From Gracilaria domingensis (Eukaryota; Rhodophyta; Florideophyceae; Gracilariales; Gracilariaceae): 64,000 nt of DNA. Made by a program: the position numbers and the translations under genes. A model generated the notes under the pieces. That model ran no database searches, was not told where the DNA came from, and saw only the letters and a list, made by a program, of their open reading frames with translations. This document shows, piece by piece, positions 11,001-18,991 of this stretch. Position 1 is the first letter of the stretch; each line of letters opens with the position of its first letter. Location: NCBI GenBank assembly GCA_022539475.1, contig VCMS01000094.1, positions 106,904 through 170,903 of the forward strand, given 5' to 3'.

Positions 11001-12076
11001 ACACGGGCTTGTTCTTGAAGCCTTACATAGGCCGCACTCAATTTGCCCTGATGCACCAAAGCGTTTAGTTCATTTCGTTCTATGCTCGCGAATTCTCGAA
11101 GAGTAGATACACCACATACGGAGCTGATTTTTTGTACTTGAGACTGTCGAATACCGGCGATCAAATGAAGAGAATCTGCTTCAGTAAGGGTTTCGGCGGC
11201 GAAGGTTTTCCATGGCGATAACATTTGGAGTGGCGCATCAGGTTCCGGGAGTGGTCCACTCTCATCAAAGTTTCGTGTGAATGTAAGAAAATCGCTCTTC
11301 ACCCTCTTAAAAAAGTACTTCAGATCGCGGTGCTCAAGGCGAACCGGTGGATTCTCAGGCGACCCAAGCCACAGATATGCATGGTTTGGGTCCTTGATAT
11401 CCAATTCACGATGAATGCTGCCAAGCATGGATGCATACGCAGCAGTTTGCAGAATGAAATCAATTGTACTAAGAGACGAGAGCTTGATCTCGCAAACAAT
11501 GTATGCACCTGGATCAACATTAGCACGTTGCATGTCCGTCATATACGGATCAAGAGAGGATAATATGAGCACATCAGCATACCCAGCAAAAGTGTCGTCG
11601 CGAAGTGCAGCACCAGCGATAATGGGTTCACAACGGCGAATAGCATCAATAGTTAGCGTGAAACGATCAGGATGAGCGAACGGAATGCGATACGCATTGG
11701 TGGACAGAAGATTCTCCAAGAAACTTATCACACGCTCCTCATGAGCGTTTCCTGCGGATTTGAGTGCAAGTTCAAGTGCGGTAGATTCATCTCGGGAAGG
11801 TGCAGAAGTACCATGGCGATATGCCAGTTCGTTTAGATGAGCGACGTATCGAGAGCGACGAAACAGGACTAGATCATACGGGCTCCTCGTTGGTTTCGAT
11901 CGGAACTCTGATGTAGTATTGTGCTCTCTCGTTTGAAGACACTGTACTTGATTCCTTCGACCGCGACACCATGGGAGAGAAAGAAAGCGTAGGCCACGTG
12001 AGACATGTTGCCATGGATTGCGAAAGATGGCTAACTGGAACAAGGATACTTTCCATCTGGCACCAAGCGTCATCAT
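8036..12076 (-). CDS. RecB-family nuclease / RNase H-like exonuclease / SF1 helicase fusion (TM0106-type)
   Basis: 1,346 aa, single exon, ATG at 12076. Module 1 (about residues 95-230): PD-(D/E)xK nuclease, with the acidic residue in GYADVL and the ExK in CEIKLS near residue 193. Module 2 (about 385-590): RNase H-fold 3'-5' exonuclease of the YprB kind, with DIEG near 390 and YNEQDC near 570. Module 3 (about 860-1310): superfamily 1 helicase with Walker A GPPGSGKT near 886, DEAS near 1018, Q-rich GDQQQL, and RLNVAISRA near 1285, close to the UPF1/DNA2-like branch. This order is that of the bacterial TM0106-type RecB-like nuclease proteins (COG2251-like). All catalytic motifs look intact. The N-terminus is basic and Arg/Ser/Leu-rich before residue 60, which could be an organellar targeting peptide (inference). 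Likely role: nucleic-acid processing or repair. It may have been acquired from bacteria. Confidence 0.88.
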   Translation of the reverse strand: MMTLGARWKVSLFQLAIFRNPWQHVSRGLRFLSLPWCRGRRNQVQCLQTREHNTTSEFRSKPTRSPYDLVLFRRSRYVAHLNELAYRHGTSAPSRDESTALELALKSAGNAHEERVISFLENLLSTNAYRIPFAHPDRFTLTIDAIRRCEPIIAGAALRDDTFAGYADVLILSSLDPYMTDMQRANVDPGAYIVCEIKLSSLSTIDFILQTAAYASMLGSIHRELDIKDPNHAYLWLGSPENPPVRLEHRDLKYFFKRVKSDFLTFTRNFDESGPLPEPDAPLQMLSPWKTFAAETLTEADSLHLIAGIRQSQVQKISSVCGVSTLREFASIERNELNALVHQGKLSAAYVRLQEQARVQYESQTQGSISYRRIFEGGQCMPTRSDKDIFFDIEGYPLILNGLEYLFGACTRESGSFMSWWAHTRAEEEQAFIQLVTWIFRTVEEQKRNGNVQPHVFHYGHYEISALRRIALRAKTTYGMEAAVMLESLLENRVFMDVYKFIKSELLIGDPSYSIKSVEKIVGVGREKDDLSDAQSSVAMYHEWRMKNFSEDQCDANAVASHPILRDIFKYNEQDCKSLVLVVDWLTKEFQPRALDGLDTENESLHVSNEDEGEAQQSVILPGSCGRTISHREEDSRTIQRSEELSHLLIHDKSDVLSVTARQTLYHLLGFYVRESSPSRRAFRDRIEAAASGRFSELHGDDKCITGLSLLGKGDNGEDQRKIMLRYSFNKEQYTGLFEGESVAFVTPSSTPANPGTGKNPDPIHKFMTALSFERSKKESFCVVSLGSKYDEGYTPPKHGSIVSSDELKICNAPLRKSILRKAEKLFGGTDTKMSGSLSSAFLNRRRLDEDSEADSLGILYEKNRQSENIAAFLASRDRSGVFVIQGPPGSGKTSLSATIIHNLISEHNKTVAVSSNSHAAIDNLLRTVVRLGLDYSEVCKIGTKCTEDQSVPFKANLRDLQVKRVSEPLANGGDLASPKSSNSPRRSPRRQRKSAALVGATCYQLCREDSEGLFDFLFVDEASQVPVANFLAMSLSAKYAVLVGDQQQLEMPIKGAHPGESGKSCLAYMVGEGVTTVPPSRGLFLEQSFRMAPNLCKFVSDTFYDRALLPAPQCESNKLLLERTEDSYLSIGAGILYLNCDSEYERGAPSMGKLHHPAEVSAIAKLVDRLLGSEYIVHSKTRELRAQDILIVAPYNIQVRALRQSLSPDIRVGTVDKFQGQEAPIVIISLCTGNPYEMRDNVEEESLFSHSKYPASGSVEGYSSPMESRRKGLHFALQKNRLNVAISRAQCMAIVVGYSNPFANMSINHLDDVALMGLFEQLREEGHQADVKVLEPSNNRVHYVP

Positions 12077-13178
12077 GCAACAAGCAGTTGGATTCGGCTA
12101 CAACTTTCTTTTCCTTTTGTGCCTCACTTGATGTTCTTCAACGTGTCGGGTGTAGTTCCATATGGAATACATGAAAAAAAGATGTAGGTTGGGCTGCCGA
12201 AAGGGCCCGTTTCAGAAAATGTCTAGATACGGGATGCATAGGTCAAATAGCAGGAGAATTCTCTTTCGACCAAAACTTTTTACCGTGATTGTGAACCGGG
12301 CTTTGCAGCTATAAGGTCCTGCAAAAGCCGGGACGCTCTTGCTCTAGATACAGATGATTAAGAGTTAGAATCTCTCTTAACTCGAGATGTGCCGTGCGAA
12401 CGTAGTAATGGGGGAGCTTTGGAGTTTCAAGAAGAAACGAATGGAGAATGCTTTCGAGATACATTGATTTGTCCTTGGTTGCGAAATACTTCGCAATCAA
12501 GGACCAATACAGTATTTTCGCGTAACAGGTCGTACCCTGTATCCAAAGCAGAAGAACGAATACTCCAGAAAAGCTTCCATGAAATACTTCTCGTTTTACA
12601 AATGTGCACATTATAAGTATCAAATGCAGTTTAGAGGAGTCCAGGGATTACCCATGAATACAGTTGTATCGGTTTGCCTAGCAGACTTTGCAGTATTGAT
12701 GATTGATCTGGACAGCAATGCAGACTAAGAAGAGAGGCGGACACCTTCGCCTGCTTCGGCTCATGGTCGGATCCACTCCGGGACCACATGATTATAATGA
12801 TCAGCCGTCTGTCTATCTGTGGATGAAACGGAACGGCCTTTGGCTTTCCTAGAGTTCTACCCCCTGTGTCTGGCTTTTTCTGGTTCAGTAGTCAAGCACT
12901 GAGCCCTGGAGTTCGAACAACCGCGCCAGTGTGCAGATTTGGTGCGGAAGAAGATTTCCCTTCACTGGGTTTCGAAGTTGTTTCAGCTTGTTCTCCAAAA
13001 TCTTAATCCACTAGTTGATCAGTCTGGGACCAGTGTTGTGCTCAATCCAGTTCTTGAATTCATTCGATGGGCTGAGTCATCAAGGTTCTTTTTAGCAGTT
13101 TCTCTATCGTACCTCTGACAAATCCTGTCCATCCGAGACTGCTGAAGAAACCGGCAAATACTCTACAAAGGTGCCAAC
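12077..13178. other. Intergenic region between divergent genes
   Basis: About 1.1 kb separating the divergently transcribed nuclease-helicase gene and the NHE gene, so it should contain both promoters. No clear coding sequence (a 104-aa minus-strand frame at 12309-12623 has no recognisable features). It holds the hairpin at 12471-12504. Confidence 0.5.
12471..12504. repeat. Inverted repeat, 15-bp arms, 4-nt loop
   Basis: GTCCTTGGTTGCGAA, then ATAC, then TTCGCAATCAAGGAC. One position of the 15-bp stem is non-Watson-Crick (a G.U pair if transcribed). It lies in the divergent promoter region. Confidence 0.8.
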
Positions 13179-15098
13179 ATGTCGGCGGAAAGTCCTAGTA
13201 TGAGTATACCAAGAGATCCTAATTCTACTAATCAACAATTCCCTTCCCTCTCTGAGTTTCTTCAGCAAGCTACGCGGTCGGAATCTTTACCTCGACGAAA
13301 TGCATGGGTCTATTTCACGGGTACGATCATTGCGTTCGCCATTATTGTCACTATGTGGTCCACCAGCTCTGCTTCTCATAGAGCTTTGCAATGTCCAGAT
13401 TGTAACTGCGGGGCTGAGGGTGGTGCACCGCCAGTCTCATTTGAAGGTGCGGAAGCTGCCCTTGGAGTTGGTCTATCCATATTCACCCTACAATTAACGT
13501 TTTGTATATTCGCCACTTACATTCTTGTGCAAAACCGTCTTATGTTTTTACCGTCATGTATAGCATACGTATTGCTTGGCATTCTGGTCGGTAGTATAGT
13601 TCGCATCAGCGGAGCATCGAATGCTCTTGGCTTCAGCTTGCCCAATCAGGAACAATTCTTCACCTTCATTCTCCCACCGATTATACTCGAGGCCGGATAC
13701 TCGTTGAACAAAACCGACTTCTATGCAGAAGGGTTAGGTATCCTTCTCTTGGCAGTTCCGGGAACTCTGATTTCTGCACTAGCCTTTGGGGTCGGTATGT
13801 ACTTTGCCGGAGTATTGGGAATAAGTTACTTCTTTTCTTTTTGGGAAGCTATGACTTTCGGAGCTTTGCTCTCCGCCGTCGACCCGGTTGCTACAATTGC
13901 AATTTTCTCAGCTCTCAAGGTTAACAAGACACTTCACTTTCTGGTTTTCGGAGAATCGGTCCTTAACGATGCTGTTGCGATTGTTTTGTATCGGACGTTC
14001 TCTCGTCTTATTGGGTACGCCGTCACGAGTTGGTACTTCCCGTTGCTAAAGTTCGTTTACGTTTTCTTTGGTTCTGTGCTCGTCGGAGCCACATTGGCGG
14101 CGATCACAGCTCTTCTGCTAAAGCATACCAATCTTTACCGCAATCCATCCCTAGAATTTTCATTCTATCTTCTCATGGCCTACCTTCCATATCCTTTCTG
14201 CGATGGGATTGGTATGAGCGGCATCCTAGGGATTCTTACGAGTTCTGTTGTTCTGGCCCATTATGCTCATTATAATCTGTCCAAGGTCACACAGATTTCT
14301 TCCCAACAAGTGTTTCGATCACTCGCCTTCCTTGCAGAAACTTTTGTATTTATATACCTGGGGACGGCGCTCACGACCTTCAATCATTCATGGCATATTG
14401 CGACCATTGTATGGGGTATCATTTTCACCTTAGCGTCTCGGGCCGCGAATATCTACCCACTCACATATCTACTGAACAAGTGGCGGACTGATAAGATATC
14501 AAAGAAGACACAGCTCATCATGTGGTTTAGTGGCTCTTTGCGGGGGGCAATCGCCTGGGCGCTCTCCCTCAGCTTACCGAGCCGGAACGGTTCGGATGAC
14601 ACAAGGAGAGTGGTGATCTCGTCAACTCTTGCAATAGTTCTTTTCACTGTAATCGTACTGGGCGGAGGTATGCTGCCGTTACTTAGATTGGTTAGAGTCG
14701 AAGACGAAGCCATTGAAGCTCCAGACAGTGACGACCAAGATGATAGCGAGAGTTCAGACGGAGTCCCGAATGGGACAATGCTTCAAGAATCCACATCCTT
14801 TGCCAGTATGTTCGCTCGAAGACTGAGTCAATTGGACGAAAACTGGCTACGGCCAACGTTGGTGGCATCATCTACTCGCAGCATGATTGCCACCAACAGA
14901 ACGCTGCAGACTCTCGCTGTATCTGCAGTGGAGCGTCTCACACCCCATCAACTAGGATCATTGCTTGATTCGTCAGCAGCTACGGATTCTCCATTTCCAG
15001 GAGAGCTAGGAGCTGCACACGGCCTTGAAAGAGGGGATTTAGAAATGGCTGCCGTCACTGTTAACAAGGGTCAGCTCACTCTTGATTCAGACAGTTAG
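13179..15098 (+). CDS. Sodium(potassium)/proton antiporter, NHE family
   Basis: 639 aa, single exon, ATG at 13179. It is a CPA1/NHE-type exchanger: about a dozen hydrophobic segments from residue 45 to 515, with the diagnostic motifs FILPPIILEAGYSL (about 160-173), SAVDPVATIAIF (about 231-242), FGESVLNDAVAIVLY (about 256-270, containing the ion-binding acidic residue) and GSLRGAIAWALSLSLP (about 450-466). It exchanges Na+ or K+ for H+ across a membrane. The similarity feels closest to the intracellular NHE6-9/NHX5-6 class, suggesting endosome or Golgi, but plasma membrane cannot be excluded. The C-terminal about 120 residues are an acidic, Ser-rich cytosolic tail, probably regulatory. The gene ends 83 bp from the convergent CMC2 gene. 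Confidence 0.93.
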   Translation: MSAESPSMSIPRDPNSTNQQFPSLSEFLQQATRSESLPRRNAWVYFTGTIIAFAIIVTMWSTSSASHRALQCPDCNCGAEGGAPPVSFEGAEAALGVGLSIFTLQLTFCIFATYILVQNRLMFLPSCIAYVLLGILVGSIVRISGASNALGFSLPNQEQFFTFILPPIILEAGYSLNKTDFYAEGLGILLLAVPGTLISALAFGVGMYFAGVLGISYFFSFWEAMTFGALLSAVDPVATIAIFSALKVNKTLHFLVFGESVLNDAVAIVLYRTFSRLIGYAVTSWYFPLLKFVYVFFGSVLVGATLAAITALLLKHTNLYRNPSLEFSFYLLMAYLPYPFCDGIGMSGILGILTSSVVLAHYAHYNLSKVTQISSQQVFRSLAFLAETFVFIYLGTALTTFNHSWHIATIVWGIIFTLASRAANIYPLTYLLNKWRTDKISKKTQLIMWFSGSLRGAIAWALSLSLPSRNGSDDTRRVVISSTLAIVLFTVIVLGGGMLPLLRLVRVEDEAIEAPDSDDQDDSESSDGVPNGTMLQESTSFASMFARRLSQLDENWLRPTLVASSTRSMIATNRTLQTLAVSAVERLTPHQLGSLLDSSAATDSPFPGELGAAHGLERGDLEMAAVTVNKGQLTLDSDS

Positions 15099-15181
15099 GG
15101 GTGGTTACCAAAACTTCGGGACAACGTACTTACAGCGTGTATAACTTCTGCTTGACCAACTAAATGTACAACCACAGAGGC

Positions 15182-15509
15182 TCAGTTTATCTGCTTATCC
15201 TCCTCCAAGATTCTTCGAAGGCGTTCTTTTTCTTTGTTTGCTTTTGCGGCATTGAGCTCCCTTCGGACAAGGTATTCTTGTGATAGGCACTTGTCGAGTG
15301 CTGCCTTTGCATCATTGCAGGCGCCAAGGAACTTGGCAAACTGATGGTGCGCATGGCAATCCTTTAGATTCTGGATTGCTTCTTGGCACTGCGGGGCATA
15401 TGTCAGAGGTACTTTCGGACACTTCTTCGCTGTTGGTGAAGTAGAACAGTAGTGAAAGAGCGTTTGACCTTACCATTGGGTGCAGATGTGGAGCAAGTGT
15501 CGGATGCAT
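15182..15509 (-). CDS. CMC2: COX assembly mitochondrial protein CMC2-like (two exons)
   Basis: Too short for simple ORF calling. Exon 1 is 15509-15474 (12 codons, MHPTLAPHLHPM); intron 15473-15389 (85 nt, GTAAGG...GCAG); exon 2 is 15388-15182 with stop TGA. The spliced product is 80 aa. It opens with the MHP.L.PHLH signature of CMC2 and contains the twin CX9C pairs CQEAIQNLKDC and CNDAKAALDKC, with a Lys/Glu-rich C-terminal helix. Twin CX9C proteins are oxidised by Mia40 in the mitochondrial intermembrane space; CMC2 supports cytochrome c oxidase assembly. Frame, splice borders and family motif all agree, so confidence is high despite size. It is convergent with the NHE gene and divergent from the CK2 alpha gene. 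Confidence 0.92.
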
Positions 15510-16220
15510 CCCCGTGCTGGTCGGGCGAGAACTTTCTTTACAAAATCTGAGTTCTATCGAATTGCATTTATGCCACCGCGAGGTACTCTGTATGCGCAAG
15601 AGAATACCTTTTTTCAGTCTTCCGCTGATGAACAACACTCCTGACCCCGACCTACGAGTGCGAAGGTTCTAAAATTTGCAACAATGGCATGATGGCAGTT
15701 GCAACAAGCGCGCATCTTGAGTGCGTCGCCACACACGTCAATAATGCTCTACTAGCTACACTCAGGCCCGAGAGTACCGGCGCAGCGGATACCACGGAAC
15801 ACTAAGAGGTTATCGATATGGTGCAAATACCTGAACTTATGTGATTCCTACCGCAGTTTCCAAGAGTTTTGGACAAAACTACCAAGGGTACTGCAGAAAC
15901 ACATTTTCTAAGGATATTTTAAACGGGGTTTGCTTGGCCACTATTTCACCAAGTGCGTCCGTTTCCTCATGCTGCATGCAAAGCTCGCCATTCCAACGAA
16001 ATGTTTACCGGCTGACGACGAGTACGACCAGCGAAGTACCTTCATCTCCTCGCTCGCTTTGCGACCATTCAACAAGTCGAGTTTCCGTATTCGAGCACCG
16101 AACGCATCCAGCTGGAATATTAAGAATCGAAGCTGACAGCCGACGACGACGCTCCGAGACCCACAATTCCTTGATTTCGACGATTATTTCGCAGGCCATT
16201 GTGGCCGAAGGTGAGACGCG
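15510..16220. other. Divergent promoter region, CMC2 / CK2 alpha
   Basis: About 0.7 kb between the divergently oriented CMC2 and CK2 alpha genes. The open frame at 15841-16317 is not supported by any motif. No tRNA or repeat array seen. Confidence 0.45.
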
Positions 16221-17581
16221 GTGGAGACCATTCGACGATTCGACCAGGGCGGCGCAGGCCCTGGGGGGCCGGAAAGTGCCGCCCTTCGGGTCAGACGGCA
16301 GCGGAATGGCATCTTGAGCGTCGCTACCGTTTACAGCGATGTTAACGTACGACGTTCACCGGACTACTGGGACTATGATAACTTGCAAGTTCGATGGGGG
16401 TAAGTTGCCATAGCGCTCAAAGCTCCATTACGTTGGCAAGATCGGCGGTGAAGCCTTGCAATTGTCTAGAGCTCTTCAACGGTTAATTTTGCGCCTTTCA
16501 CTTGTTGGAAGCCACGTATGCGGTCGTCACGATACTAACCGCGATTCTTGTCTGCGCCTCGTGTGAAACGCGACGTACTATATGTTGTTCCCCGATCGCT
16601 TCCAGTAATCAAGACGATTACGAAGTTGTGCGAAAGGTTGGTCGTGGCAAGTATTCAGACGTGTTTGAAGGAGTGAACGTCCTAAAGAATGAGAAGTGTG
16701 TAATAAAGATTCTCAAACCAGTCAAGAAGAAGAAGATAAAGCGCGAGATAAAGATCCTGCAGAGTCTCTGTGGGGGCACAAATATCGTCCAGTTGAAGGA
16801 TATTTGCCGTGATCCGCATTCGAAGGTACCTTCGCTCATCTTCGAATACATCAACAACCAGGACTTCAAGACCTTGTTCCCCAAGTTTACGTCTGCAGAT
16901 GTTCGTTATTACATCTACGAAGTGCTTAAAGCTTTGGAGTATGCACACTCGAACGGAGTGATGCACCGCGATGTGAAGCCGCACAACATCGTGGTAGACC
17001 ATGAAAACAAGAGACTCCGTCTCATCGACTGGGGTCTCGCTGAGTTTTATTTTCCTCACAAGGAGTACAATGTGCGGGTTGCCTCCCGGTATTTCAAAGG
17101 ACCTGAGTTGTTGGTGGACTTACAAGACTATGACTATTCGCTGGACATATGGTCTCTTGGATGCATGTTCGCAGGAATGATCTTCCGGAAAGAGCCTTTT
17201 TTCCATGGCCATGATAACCAGGACCAGTTGGTGAAGATTGCGAAGGTGTTGGGGACCAAAGATCTTCAGGACTATCTAACCAAGTATGGCTTGCAGCTTG
17301 ACGAAAATTTCACGGCATTGATAGGGTCTCATCAAAAGAAATCTTGGGAAAGCTTCATTAGAGAGGAAAATCGACATCTTGCCACCGCAGACGCATTGGA
17401 TTTACTGAGTCTCATGTTGTTATACGATCATCAGAAGAGAATCACAGCAAAGGAAGCAATGTCTCATCATTTCTTTGCCTCTGTTCGACAAGCAGAAGCA
17501 AAGGCTCGTGAGCTCGAAAGAGCTGGAAATGGAACGACGGAAATGGGATCGGGAAGTGATGCCATGAGTATAGTTTCGTAG
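16221..17581 (+). CDS. Casein kinase 2 catalytic subunit alpha (two exons)
   Basis: Exon 1 is 16221-16399, intron 16400-16605 (206 nt, GTAAGT...CCAG), exon 2 is 16606-17581. Splicing restores the near-invariant CK2 alpha N-terminus [16 protein letters not shown]...[15 protein letters not shown], which neither frame gives alone. Product about 384 aa. Kinase motifs: [11 protein letters not shown] (Gly loop), [12 protein letters not shown] (basic patch typical of CK2), HRDVKPHN (catalytic loop), DWGLAEFY (CK2-specific DWG in place of DFG) and a GPELLVD activation-segment end. It phosphorylates acidic Ser/Thr sites in nucleus and cytosol, usually as a tetramer with beta subunits. The first about 35 residues from the ATG at 16221 are unlike other CK2s; the true start could be another upstream exon. 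Confidence 0.95.
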
Positions 17582-18991
17582 AAATGGGATACAAGGAGTT
17601 CACGTTGTTCGTAGGCTTGTTTTTAGTCTCAAGGGTTGTGTAAACATTTGGTTCTCTTGCGTAAAGATATCACTTGATGTGACTTTCGGACAAGCGACTT
17701 TTTTTTATCTTTATGCCTCTTTTCAAGAATATCCGTTCAACAGCTAGCTATACCCCGGGATTCTGTCATTCGAGATTGCTCCGCTGGATTAGGCTAATCA
17801 AAGAAACTGGACCATGTGATTTACAATTCCAAGGTGCAAGCAAGGTTCTTGCTGAGAGGCGAAGAGGCAGGTTTGGCAGTTTTTTTTGTCTACAACCGAT
17901 GTGTGTGTAGTGTGTGTATAGCCTCTCTCATCAGTATTTCATCTAGGATCTCGTTGCCTTCTTCATCTTTATTGTGTTGTCTATTTACGAAAAAAAGTTT
18001 TCAAGCGATCAGACTTCACGGTCTAATTCATTTCTGTGGAACACGACGACGCTGTCAATCTCTGAGCCATTGACACAATATATTTGAAAAGAACTAGGTG
18101 AAATACTTCTTGAACGAATGAATGAATGAGATCAAGAGACGAAGAGGTTAAGGTAGGAGGGTTGACAGCGATATCCTTAGATAACCTGTTTTCGTTGAAA
18201 GTGGACAGGGTGTGCAAATTTTGTTGTTTGTCGTTTCGTTTTTATGAAACGCTCATCATCATGATGCATGATGCTGTTTAAGATGATGACATCTTAGTAT
18301 GATTATACATCACAGACATAGATGCACCGTGAGGCGCCGTTTACGGCTGGCCCTTACAAATTTTCTGCACGAATTGTATGTTTCAGCAGCGATTATGTCC
18401 TCAATCATTTAGGACATCATCGGGTGTCGGTTAGCTTCTTGGTCCATGAATTCGGACTGCAACACAAACCAAAGCGGCAGCGGATGACGAACGAAAAACG
18501 TTTCCTATGACGTTTTAGGTAAGAACATTGGTTTGTTCAAATGTATCATAGTAACGAACCAACTCTTTACAAAGTTGCATACCCGATCCCGCCCTGGGTC
18601 ATATATCCTTACATTGGCATTTCAAAAAGAAGATTGTTTTTATGGACCATCCAAGTGGACAGTGGAAGGGTACAATATCTATGCAGTCTTGCGAAGGGAT
18701 TGATTTATTGAATTTCATGGTCCGATGAAGAAAATCGTTTGAAGTGCTTCGTTCTGAACACAAGGCTGCAATGGTCCGGTGTTCGGCAGGGATTGAAGTT
18801 TTTTTCTAAGCTTCCTCGAACAAACCGAAGCATGTTGTTTCCATGCCGTCGCGCCAAAGCAGATGCTTGTTATGCGCGACGCAGATGCTTGGCATGCGAT
18901 AGAGTTGCAGATCGATATTCTTCTTGAACCCTGCGCGTACGAGTAGCCGGAGCAGTAACTGAACGATTGAAGATTTCGGTTCAGTTTCGTC
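17582..18991. other. Intergenic region
   Basis: About 1.4 kb between two plus-strand genes. No convincing gene. There is a GT-rich microsatellite-like tract near 17897-17922 and an ATCATGATG-type self-complementary stretch near 18249-18275. The region just upstream of 18992 should hold the promoter of the lipase gene. Confidence 0.45.

Noticed and set aside
15841-16317. 158-aa frame upstream of CK2 alpha
   Set aside because: No motif; it overlaps the CK2 alpha first exon in another frame.
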